Part shown: in pieces, positions 1-10,019 of the stretch
Layout of the letters: the number at the start of each line of letters is the position of its first letter
How positions within the stretch are numbered: position 1 is the first letter of the stretch
Position numbers and translations under genes: made by a program
The notes under the pieces: model-generated
The model's database searches: none
Told to the model about the DNA's origin: nothing
The model's input: only the letters and a program-made list of their open reading frames with translations
NCBI GenBank assembly: GCA_020746835.1
Contig: JAGPNK010000016.1
Coordinates: 248,001 to 312,000, forward strand
Source of the DNA: Stachybotrys elegans
Taxonomy: Eukaryota > Ascomycota > Sordariomycetes > Hypocreales > Stachybotryaceae
Direction of reading: 5' to 3'
Length of the DNA: 64,000 nt

Positions 1-1367
1 GGGCTCAACGAGCTTAGCGAAGGTGGAGGCGTGGAGAAGTAGGGGTCATTGATCTTTTGAGAAGCTGGCTGAGGTGACAAAGGAGCTCCGTTTAGGAGAT
101 CGGGAAAGACCGAACCATTTAGATCCATCGCAAAGGGGTTTGGCATCTGAGGAGGCCCCATCACAGATGGCTGCCACATGGTACTCGTTCCGGCCGGTAC
201 CGAATGATTAGATCCATCTACCATCAAATCGCTTATACCACTCTGGCTCGTCGTGCTAATGGCCGAAGGGCTGGAGCCGTCCACCACGTTTTCGTTGGTT
301 TGGAAAGACATCTGGTGCTCGAACCCGGCCAGCCAGTCAAAGCTGTCGTCAAAGGGCTGGGTCGAGCCGAGGTCGTTGAGGTTGGTTGTGAAGGGAGATG
401 TCTGGTCCAGGGCCATGGACTGGGGGGAATCGTTGTAGTGAAGTGCGTTGGGGTTGATGGTGGTTGAGCTGGGCCCGAAAAGAAGACCCTCAAAGTCGAA
501 CTCGGGAAAGCCTGCGAGTGCCGGTGCCGTTCGCAGGCCGTTGCTGAAGTCGCCCGTGTTGAGCTGGCCAGTCTCCAGCTTGGGCAGGGTGTGGGGGACG
601 CCTCTCTGGCCCATGGCCGCCGACATGCCGCCAAAGGCGTGCTCGAGGTTGTGCATGGGCAGGCCAACCAAGCTTGGGTGGCGGTTGTGCGAGGGCATAC
701 CTCGGGCGGCCTGCTGCGCGTTGACAGCAGCAATCATCTGCATGGCGGTCTGGTCGACATGGCTGATTGTGTTGGCACGAGGCCTCATGGACGCGGTCGC
801 ATTGGGCGCAGCAGGATTTGTCCCAGCAATGCTGTTCTTGCGGGCGCGGCTCTGGCCAGGAGCCACACCGCTGGCTGATTCACGGCGGTTGCGCGGGCGG
901 GACGAGGGGGTTGACGTCTGGTGTAGCTTCTGCTGGTGACGAAGCAGCAGATCTCGCCGAGCGAAGCATCGAGAGCACTCGGGACACTCAAAGGGTTTCT
1001 CCTTGGTGTGGGAGCGCTCGTGGCGCTTCAGATGCTCGAGGCGGGCAAAGGAGCGCTGACATGTTGCGCAGACGTGGGGCCGAGGCTTATCGGTTTTGGG
1101 AGGGGGGAAGTTGGGTGTTTTCGTGTTGACGGTGATGGATGATGCTGCTGGTTCAGTTAGCAATGGTGCCAGTCGATAGTAAGGTAGATGTGAGAGTGTC
1201 AAGATTTTCTTCTTTTTTCTGGTAGAGGCGCATGGGAATGCGGGCGAATGGGCTGCTGTGCTGAGGAACACGAGGGGCAGGTGGGATGTTTTCTCACCAG
1301 CGTCGTCGGTTGTAGCGGCAGGGGCGCTGCTGGCAGGCGCTGCTGTAGTAGAGGCGGAATTGGACAT
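1..1367 (-). CDS. C2H2 zinc-finger transcription factor, ADR1/RSF2-like (3' end beyond window)
   Basis: This is the N-terminal part of a fungal regulator and runs off the left edge. The ATG is at 1367-1365. Exon 1 (1367-1298) is followed by an intron (1148-1297) with a GTGAGA donor, a GCTAAC branch site and a CAG acceptor. Exon 2 then stays open to base 1, giving about 405 residues. Two adjacent classical C2H2 fingers lie near residues 47-100, with the motifs [12 protein letters not shown], then EKPFECPEC and [13 protein letters not shown]. The spacing C-x2-C-x12-H-x3/4-H is intact in both. This finger pair near the N-terminus, followed by a long Ser/Asn/Pro-rich region, is the layout of the ADR1/RSF2 type. 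Such proteins often carry a fungal-specific factor domain further on, which would lie outside the window. Target genes cannot be told from sequence. The intron is 150 nt, a multiple of three and free of stops, so a retained form would add 50 residues before the fingers. Confidence 0.85.
   Translation of the reverse strand, partial: MSNSASTTAAPASSAPAATTDDAGEKTSHLPLVFLSTAAHSPAFPCASTRKKKKILTLSHLPYYRLAPLLTEPAASSITVNTKTPNFPPPKTDKPRPHVCATCQRSFARLEHLKRHERSHTKEKPFECPECSRCFARRDLLLRHQQKLHQTSTPSSRPRNRRESASGVAPGQSRARKNSIAGTNPAAPNATASMRPRANTISHVDQTAMQMIAAVNAQQAARGMPSHNRHPSLVGLPMHNLEHAFGGMSAAMGQRGVPHTLPKLETGQLNTGDFSNGLRTAPALAGFPEFDFEGLLFGPSSTTINPNALHYNDSPQSMALDQTSPFTTNLNDLGSTQPFDDSFDWLAGFEHQMSFQTNENVVDGSSPSAISTTSQSGISDLMVDGSNHSVPAGTSTMWQPSVMGPPQMPNPFAMDLNGSVFPDLLNGAPLSPQPASQKINDPYFSTPPPSLSSLS
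1148..1297 (-). other. Stop-free 150-nt intron in the C2H2 regulator gene
   Basis: The GTGAGA donor is just after 1298, and GCTAAC lies shortly before the CAG acceptor at 1148-1150. A second CAG directly follows (1145-1147), so a tandem NAG acceptor could add or drop one codon. The frame is identical on both sides and there is no stop inside, so intron retention would still give a full-length protein. Confidence 0.7.
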
Positions 1368-2288
1368 GACGGGAAAACGAATTGATTTTTCAACAGGATT
1401 TCATCAACAATGCGTTATAACGTAACAGGCCGGTCGTGTAAGAATGATTGCGCGTCGACGGGCGGATTTTCCAAGGGGGCGAGATAGGGAGGCGTCGCGG
1501 GGCTACGTCGCTGCACGGAAACACACGGATGGTGGGGGAGCTTCTTGTGCCTGTCAGTGGGAGGGAAATGGTGAGGTCGAGGTCGAGGAGAGCCGAGCAG
1601 GGTGATGGAGTGCAGTGTCCAGCAGTTGCATGCTCCTGACTGTCGGAAGAGTCGTCGACGAGAAGGAAGCGTTGGCTGGAAGATGGAGGGCTGTCGCCTG
1701 GTGTTCGGGGCTCGAAGCAATTGCGGCGTGCAGGCTGGTGGGATGAGGGAGGAAAGAGGGAGGTTTGGCAATAAGACCACCCAGGCCAAGATGACCCAGA
1801 GGGCACCAGGGAGCACAGTGTGCAGGACAGTGCGCATCGGGCGGCTCATGCATTTACAAGTACCAGGCTACCTTGGATATGGCGCATCGTCCGTGCGCAA
1901 CCCTGGTACTGGCGTGTGTCAAGTACCTCGCACCTGGCTGCTTTTGTCCTCGGTGCGCTTGGAGTCCTTGGGGGCCCTGTGGCGGCCAGGCTAGGGGTCT
2001 TGCTCGCAATGGTCCAGGGACCTCGCATGTTCATTTTGGCCCGGCAGGTGCATCGCCGAGAGATGTACCAGTATCCATCGAGCTACCGTCCATCAGAGCC
2101 TAGGCTACGCTCCGTCAGGCAGGAGCTTGGTGCCGGCCAAGGTACCAGACCCGCTGAGGGTACGTTGGCTGTGGGCTACGTCAGGCGCCAGGAGGACGTC
2201 CAGGTACCTCCGAGCTCTTGGTAGCTCCAAGTCTCGCTTGCCATGCCCAACTTGGTAGAGGTACACCCAAGTTCCAACTAAGCTACCG

Positions 2289-2325
2289 TGCAGGTGAGGT
2301 GCAGGTGCAGGCGCAGGCGCAGGTT
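2289..2325. repeat. GCAGGY hexamer microsatellite
   Basis: About six imperfect copies of a GCAGGT/GCAGGC unit lie in tandem in non-coding DNA. Confidence 0.7.
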
Positions 2326-5300
2326 GGTTGTGTGGCTCCCGGCTCAGCAGCCAATGAGCCTCGACCACACCATTAAACACAATCTTATAGCAAGCTGCCA
2401 CCAACCACCCGACCATTGATCAATAGAATCGCCGCACGACACCACCATCTCATCGAGCTTGGGAGCCGAGGCGTCCAGGGTCGCATTCGACTCTTCGGGA
2501 CCAAGGGCTCTTTGTCGAGAGCTGCCTCTGCTGGCGACGATGACGCTGTCGTCGTCGTCGGCTCATGCAGCACACCTGCACTGCCACTTGAAGGGAAATC
2601 GAACGGTCATGAGCACGGCTGGGCCAAGCTACAAGCGAGGCTTCCGATTTGCATGTAGCGCCGATGGGGCATCAGGGGTCCAAACACGCGGCAGCTTGGT
2701 CACGGAATACCTGCTGGATCCCCAAGACCCAGGTACCTCTACAAGTGCCGCTCGCCGCCGCCGTTCCAGCGATAACGGCCAGGAGTGGCAGCAGACTAGC
2801 CGATCCTCTACCTGTATGGCCGCGATAACCAAGATTGGCCATCATGTCCGTTATTTACCTGTTCTGCTCTGGACTCGGGGCTGCTTGGGTAGGCCGGCAA
2901 CGGGCTGTGTGTGTGGTTGGGCTTGATACCAACAGCGACAAGCCACTGACCACACTCTATCCATTTCCGGTTGCCGGACGATAGAATCGTCTGCCCACGC
3001 CACTTATATCGACTCACTGCTTACGAGAAAAATAAGCCGCTTCCGGTCCGCTCGTTCTTTGGATGGCATCGGTATGCATTCTATGTATGGATACAACCAT
3101 GTCTACTATATCCATGGGAGCATCGTCATTCCTCGACACATGGCCGAATGCGGTCCGGTACAGCAGGGTGAGGCGATGACGGGCATTATGACTGTTGATC
3201 GTTAGAGCCCGAATGCTTGGAAGCCTATGGTGCCACCCACCCAGTTCATTCACGAACGGGTAATTTTGGCCACGCCTTGCCTCGTGGCGGCAGTGACGCA
3301 GCTTCGCATACGACGGGCATATTGTCGGCCGGGACAGAAGACGACCCTTGTTGGGACGGCAAGGCCAACACTGACGTGACCGGCCAAGCCAGATGGCCTC
3401 AGCAAAGTCTCAGGCAGGCCATCAACCCGTTGAGTGACGACGGTCGCCACGCCACGCCACACTATACATGCTGGACTCCGTGGTATGCATGTGCGCAGGT
3501 AAGCATGCTGTGTATCTGTTCTTGCCGTTTCAAAGCTTCACGCAGCAAGCGACAGAGGCTGTATCACTCCTGGTCAGGTGAGAGAGAACGCATTGGACCT
3601 GGAGTAGGACGGATCAGCCTACTGTCGTGTAATACTATCAGCGAGGCTGTCTTGATACTACCTGAGTAGTATGCATGGTCACTATTAGGTTCGCCATGTA
3701 TATTCCAGTCGCATGACGCATAGCTTGAAGGTCGACTCGAGGAAGCTCAAGCTCCCATCCCTCGATGCTGTTATACTATGTCAGCATGTCGATACAAGTG
3801 ACAAATACTACTTAACTACAACTGCCAGGCAGGGTTGATGAGCCCTGAGACTTGGTGTCCTGAACTTTGTGCTAGACATACAGCTATGCCACACGTCGCT
3901 TGCACCTCGTATGCTGGGTCTGGTTTACAGAGCATACATACATCCCAAGTCGAGCTCCGGCTTCAGCTCCAGCTCCAGCCCAGCCCACGGCGAGGCAGCT
4001 AGCACAGCAGGCGGTTTGGGCGACTTGGCATGGCGGCGTCAGATGGGAATGGCAGAGACAATTGAACCACCTGAACCTCGAGAGCTACACTGGACTTGCC
4101 AGAGCTAGAGATGTCCGCTGACAGGCAGCTTGGGCCAGGGTAAAGTCAATGCGAAACGACCACACGCAAGCAAGGGTATCTGCGGGAGCCGCAAGCTGAT
4201 TGATCCAATCGTGGGCATCCTGGCCTTTCTCACGCATTAGCGCCTGCAGCCGGTGCCCTACCCTGTCGCTCACAGTGCTGCATCTGCGGACAAGAACAGT
4301 GCTGTCCGCTCGAGGTACCAGTACTTGTGCCTTGACCCACAATTCCCTTGTTCTGACGGGCGGTTTTCTGCATCCCGTCACCTTAAAACTCCATGCCCTA
4401 CACCTCGATACCTACATTCTGGTTGCATGCCATGTTGCACATGTGCGTGACTCCTCCTAGTCCTGCCACATGCTGCATTGTGCATTGTGCATCTCGTTCG
4501 TCCTCTTCTTGCTCTTCATGTCCGTCTTCTTCCTCTTCTCCTTCGTTGCAGAGCGCAGGGGAGTCATGCATCGAGATCTCAGCAAACCGCATGAGCTCCA
4601 TCGATTCCGCTAAATAAAGCACCCCTGGCAGTGTGGCGACGCAACCAGCCTCTCTCTCTCTCTCTGCCCGAAGCCCAGGGACCGGAGAACGAACAAGCTG
4701 TGCCGTAGGCCGTCGTGTCGTCGACTTCTCCCTTTCGGAAGTCAATCATCATCTTGTGGGTGGTCCCGTGGAACTAATGGCCAGTATTGCAATTAATCAC
4801 CAGCCCTCACCACCATGGATCGTCTATGGATCCCATTCGCCGCCTCAACAAGTTTGACGTCTGACAATGCAGCCTCTGCTGTATATCGACTGACCAGCCT
4901 TGCCATTGGCTGCTGACGTGGCCCAGCATCTTCTGGTCGCTGCACCGAATTGCACTTATCGCCGGCGCGCACCTTGAGGCTGAGAGCACACCCTACTCTC
5001 TGATGCCTCTCTCTCGCGCCTGGCAGAAGCGACAGACAGTGCCTGGTCGGGTCAGCACTTGGCAATGGGTCGATTCCAAACATCCCCATAGTTCCTGCGC
5101 GCCAGAAGCCGGCTGCTCAACCCAGGTCTTGTCTACAGTGCTACTACCAATTGCATCCAACTGCATCACGCCTGCAGCACCTGCATGCCATGGACTGGGC
5201 CGCCGGCCATGGATGTTTGTGCTGGAATTGCTCACAACCACTCGGGCCAAGCCCAATCCTGCGGCCCACCTTGTCCACCATGTCCACATGCAAGTCAATG

Positions 5301-8300
5301 GATCGAACTAACGGATAGACCCATGCTGCCCAGAGGCCAAATCGTCGTCTCCTGCTACCACGTCTGTGTTTCTGGCGCTTTCGGGAATCGCTGCCGCTGT
5401 CGCCCGCCCATGGCCGCCGTCGTCGTCTTCGTCGCATATCTGGTGGGCCAGGCCGAAGCTCCCATTACTGAGCATTCTCTTTGGCGCCTGAGATGCCCTC
5501 TCGCTTACTCGTCGCCGGAATGAGATGCCAGAACTGGCTTCACCGCCAGATCCCTGGAAACCGATCCAAGCTTCTGCCTCCGAGCCGCCGGGCGCCGGTC
5601 TTTTCTGGCGTGCCCAAGAATATTTCCACATGCACCGGCTATCAGTGGAAGCCAATGGATTAAACACGGCATCAGATGGACCCCTGTCGCTGCAGCCCAA
5701 AGCGTTATTTTTGTCCAGCCTGGGTCAATCGGGTCACAGGACCTCGTTGTCACGCACCATTCCAACATCAAGAACCAACCGCCGTCGCCCTCAGCCTCCC
5801 ATAGCTCTCGGCCTGTACATTCGCAGCCATTTCTAATCGCCAGAAAACCTGTTGGTATTTTTTTGTTGCAAGGCAGCTACCTCCAGCTGGCACGACATCT
5901 TACGCCAGCACCCAGCACGTCTTGCCCGGTACTTTCGGTGCAAATCATGTTCGCATTCAGATTATAGTTTTGCGAATCCCTGCACAGCCACGGAAATGGG
6001 TCTGATATTCCAACTTCGTTTGACTCGCAATGGTGCTTTCGTGAATGTGGATCCAGATTATTGCTGTGAAACTTCCGCAAGCGCACGGCGCAGCCTGAAG
6101 TTGGAGTTTGACACCAAGGCCATTATCGCCGGTTGAAGCAGAAACATTTGGCAGCAATGTTAGGAGAAGCCGTTATGCCCTCGCTCGGTCCCTTTCCGCG
6201 CCTATGTGCCGGATAGCTCAACCTGTCTGGACTTCGGCATGGGAACCCAGACCATGCGATTCGTCAGCTTAATTTGCGTGGCCGATGAAATGACAGCTAT
6301 GCCCACCGACAGTCCAAGGCATAGTTCATCCGCTACTGCTATCGGCAAACAGAGTCTTCTGCTCGCTGGCTGAACAACTGGCGAACGGACAAGTACGTCA
6401 TGGCAGCCATTGACTGGTGACAAGACCAACACCACCCTTGGAGGTTACAACACCAGGATGCACAGATTGTTCAAATAGTACCAAGTACTTGCCGATGAGC
6501 AAGTCGTTGATTCGACTGTCGAGGTCAGGTGCACCGTCTTCTCTAGGGCCCACCACTTTCGAACAAGGGCCTGGGGCCATCGGTCTCCTGCAGGCTGCAG
6601 CCACCTCGGAATGCGTTTCGGCTTAGGCTGAAATGGTTCGATTGTTGAGCCAATAAGATACATGGCTCGGTGCTGACGACCCATCCGCGTTGAGTCACAA
6701 TGACGGCTGAATCTGATGTCGTTTCTCGAGTCCCGTCGCCATCCTTGCCATTGTTTGGTGTAGACGCTGTTACATCGTTGCTAGCCGTGCTACGGAGCAC
6801 ATGTTCGCACACACACACACACCACACACGTTTCCTTTGCGTGGGCTTGAGTCAACCGGCTGCTTGCCGGCAGTGGCCACCAACAAGAGCCGAAACAACT
6901 GGATTCACAACGCCTTCCACATTTCTAATTGATATGGGGCCGGTCAATGCAGCCAAGCATGGGTGCTTATACATCCGATATTTCCCCATGCATGGATGCA
7001 AAGATTCCCAGAGGGAATCCCAGAGGCGAGAGCTGTTTTGTCTAATCGCACAACACACGAAGCTCTGTCGCTGCAGACAGACCAAGTGGTCTACATACTA
7101 GTCGCGGGGCAGGATTACCCCGGAATCTGATTCAAGCTTTCCCTGGCTCCCGGGGAAGCACAGATGCTCATCTCCGAGCCTGTTCACAAGTCTGTCCGTG
7201 CGCCCTACACCGTTTGGCGTATTGAAGGGTGGCTGGACAGACAGTGGTAAATTCCGGTCTCACCCAACTGTCCCGGGGGGTCCCTGAGAGCCTTTGTGAC
7301 CCGATCACACACCAGTAATTGGGCTTTCTGTTTTGGGCGGTTCCCCGGATTTCAGCACCTGACTGAATGAGCAAGGACAACCCTTGCATATCTAAGTTGC
7401 CAGGTCGATTCACTAGGGCTGTGAATGTATTGATGAGTGGTGAGTTACTTGTGTTGGTGTAGCCTCTAGTCAAGGCACAGCACGGGGCCAATGTCGATCA
7501 ACAAGGTACTGACTTGTTCATCGGAGTGGAAATGCTGTCACCGAGCTGACCGATCAGGTACAGTACTGAACAAAGGAATGTATGACTGATGAAGCCCACA
7601 GTTTCTCCAGCTTACGCAGCAAGACATATCGCTAGGATGATCCTCGGCTGCAGCTCTGTTGGGTCCATTACTGATCTGCCCGAGACGAAGCCGAGAACGA
7701 GATGGATACAGTATCAATCGCCAAGCTATGGGTTGAGCTCTGAGCCGTGACACACGGAAACCTGTGCTTGTGGCGCATCTCGCATTGGCAAAGGGTTCTA
7801 TTTCGAACGCATCGCAGAGACAATCATGGAAGCAGACTGCCGGCTCCAACAAGTCTCAGTCCCACTGCTGTCTTTCATCGGCAGTAAACCCCCGATAACC
7901 GTAAACTTCCGGCATGCAGCTCGGCACACATGCACTCCAACATCGCCACCGTGGTACCGTATCTATTAGCCAGCCAGTCGCCTCCCTCGAGATTGGACTA
8001 CAATACCTGGATGCGTCTGCCGTGTCAAAAAGGGGGAGCACTCTGGACCAATAGCCGAATGTCACAACGCATGCGCCTTATTCGCACAACGGTTCGAACC
8101 ATAACTTAGCGCCCCTTCAATCAGGATAAGTTCTCACGGAGAAATGACGGTCGTAGCCCTGTGGCGTCATGGAGGCAATAGCGGTGGGCTAGTTCCCCAT
8201 CGTTCCTCGCACTGCCTGTCTGGATTGGAGGGAAGGGAGGGAAACGTGGCAAGGTGATCGTGTCTGAGAGGGTGGTACGAAGTACTGGACAGAACAACCA

Positions 8301-9342
8301 AGACAACAGGGTCCGATGTGAAATCAACGTCAACGCTGGGCCCACAGACTGGGGCTGGAGGTTCGACAGTTACCGAGACCGGTGAGCCCCCGTTGTATTC
8401 CGCTTCTATCCTGCTTGCAGCTACCTGCCGGCGGATGATTGGCTGCTCAAGGCCTTCACAGTCATGATGCCTCAACGGGCCTAGCTCACGTACGACTTGG
8501 ATGACCCGTCGCCCATGGTTGATGGTCGGCCGGTGATCAGGGTCCTCTTCGTATGCTACTCGCTGGCGGGATCGGCAAATGATTTACGAGCGTCATTGGG
8601 ACCTGGAGCTCGCCAAGTGAAGGTGTTTGGGTTAGCACTGCATGGGTGAACTCACGGCGGCCTGCTTGCGCATATTCTTGGTGCTAGATGTCATCTTTCT
8701 GGCAGAAAATTCAACCGGTAGATATGGTCCCTAGCCACCAAAGGACGGCGTCGTCTCTGCACATCTCGAGTGCTCGGCTGATGCAAAGTCCAGGGTATTT
8801 CGGCCAAGCTCAGCTACAGCAAACACAAGACGAATTTGCTCGTCTGGCCCACGCCATGTTTCAAGCCAGCGGGATCTCCGCCGCTTGCCTCGACTCCATC
8901 GACGGCAACGGCTAGTTTGCTTGTGGTTATTCGCTTGCTTGCCTACTCCGTAGGGAAACAAAAGAGCCAAACGCCCCGGTCCAGGAAGCGCACACACATC
9001 TCGACTGTGTTTTGCCCGGACCTATGTCTGCAACCCCCCTCCCTGAAAACGCATGCTCTCCAACATTGGAAATGCCATGTTGCTGCCCTGGACGGGCAAG
9101 GGGGAAGGATGAGCAAGTGGCTTGCGTTAAGCGCCCTACGTCATCCTATCTTTGGCTTTATTTTTGACCAAGATTCAACTTGGGCCAACCACCACCACAA
9201 TCCGGTTTTAGACGACGGGGGTTGAGGTGGGCGGCTACATATGGCACTGAACGACTGGCAGACAATGAATGTAAAAGAGAAGCCTACAAAGGAAGAATTA
9301 TTGATAAATAAAGAAGGACCAACTATCAAGAAAGCTATCGTT

Positions 9343-9348
9343 TATAAA
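9343..9348 (+). promoter_or_regulatory. Candidate TATA box of the CAP gene
   Basis: TATAAA lies 54-59 bp before the proposed ATG at 9402. The position suits a TATA-type fungal promoter with a short leader. It is supported by motif and distance only. Confidence 0.4.
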
Positions 9349-9401
9349 ACAGTCATTACCATTGTTTCCGAACAGTGTCCTCATCCGCGCGTGCGCCCAC
9401 G

Positions 9402-10019
9402 ATGCTTCTTGTATATCTGCTCTCCGTCCTACATGCCGCCACAGCTCTAGCACAGACTGTCATTGTCACCGTACAACCCCCGATACCCTCTGACGTGCCG
9501 CAATGGGCCTCGGATCGACTCTTCACCTCGGCCGTGCTCAACAGCACAAACACGTACCGGGCCGAGCACAACGCCAGCGACGTGACGTGGAACGAGACCC
9601 TCGCGCGCTTCGCCTCGGCGCACCTCGACGACGACGACGGCGGCGGCGGGTGCGACTTTGAGCACTCGGGCGGGCCGTACGGCGAGAACCTGGCCATCGG
9701 GTACCCCAACGTGACGGCGAGCGTCGAGGCCTGGGGGGACGAGCGCGGGGGGTACGACTTTGGCGCGGCCGAGTTCTCCCCGGAGACGGGCCACTTCACG
9801 CAGCTCGTGTGGAAGGACACCACCGACGTCGGCTGCGAGCGCAGGCTGTGCGGCCGGCGAGGCTGGTATCTGGCCTGCGAGTACTGGCCCCGCGGCAACG
9901 TCCAGGGCCAGTTCGAGGCCCAGGTCGAGCCGCAAGAGGGCGGTTCTTCCCGTCTTGGACCGCAAAGGGGGGCCCTGCTGGCCTGTCTTGTGCTTGTCTG
10001 GTGCCGAGGTCTACTCTGA
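9402..10019 (+). CDS. Secreted CAP-superfamily (SCP/PR-1-like) protein
   Basis: This intronless gene encodes 205 residues. I chose the ATG at 9402 because the longer frame from 9375 begins with GTG, and this ATG opens directly on a signal peptide (about residues 1-18, MLLVYLLSVLHAATALAQ). The CAP domain follows, with the signatures GHFTQLVWKDTTDVGC (about 130-145) and YLACEYWPRGN (about 156-166). The four cavity residues of the family are present: His88 in FEHSGGPYGENL, Glu95, Glu128 and His131. NxS/T sites suggest glycosylation. The last 18 residues are hydrophobic after a polar stretch, so a GPI anchor is possible but not certain. Fungal CAP proteins bind and export sterols or fatty acids, and some act at the host interface; which applies here is unknown. 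The last nine bases overlap the 3' end of the opposing NACHT gene. Confidence 0.93.
   Translation: MLLVYLLSVLHAATALAQTVIVTVQPPIPSDVPQWASDRLFTSAVLNSTNTYRAEHNASDVTWNETLARFASAHLDDDDGGGGCDFEHSGGPYGENLAIGYPNVTASVEAWGDERGGYDFGAAEFSPETGHFTQLVWKDTTDVGCERRLCGRRGWYLACEYWPRGNVQGQFEAQVEPQEGGSSRLGPQRGALLACLVLVWCRGLL

Larger units (their letters stand above)
1368..9401. other. Gene-free 8-kb intergenic region
   Basis: I see no supported gene here on either strand. Open frames are short, lack coding-like third positions and resemble no family I know. The stretch holds the promoter of the minus-strand C2H2 regulator and of the plus-strand CAP gene. It has small simple repeats: GCAGGY hexamers near 2289-2325, a CT run near 4653-4667 and a CA run near 6809-6830. 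No tRNA cloverleaf was found; the palindrome GGTTCGAACC at 8091-8100 does not fit a T-arm. A long non-coding transcript or a fast-evolving gene cannot be excluded by eye. Confidence 0.6.

Noticed and set aside
8080..8110. Possible tRNA because of GGTTCGAACC
   Set aside because: The stems needed for a T-arm and acceptor do not pair; it is only a palindrome.
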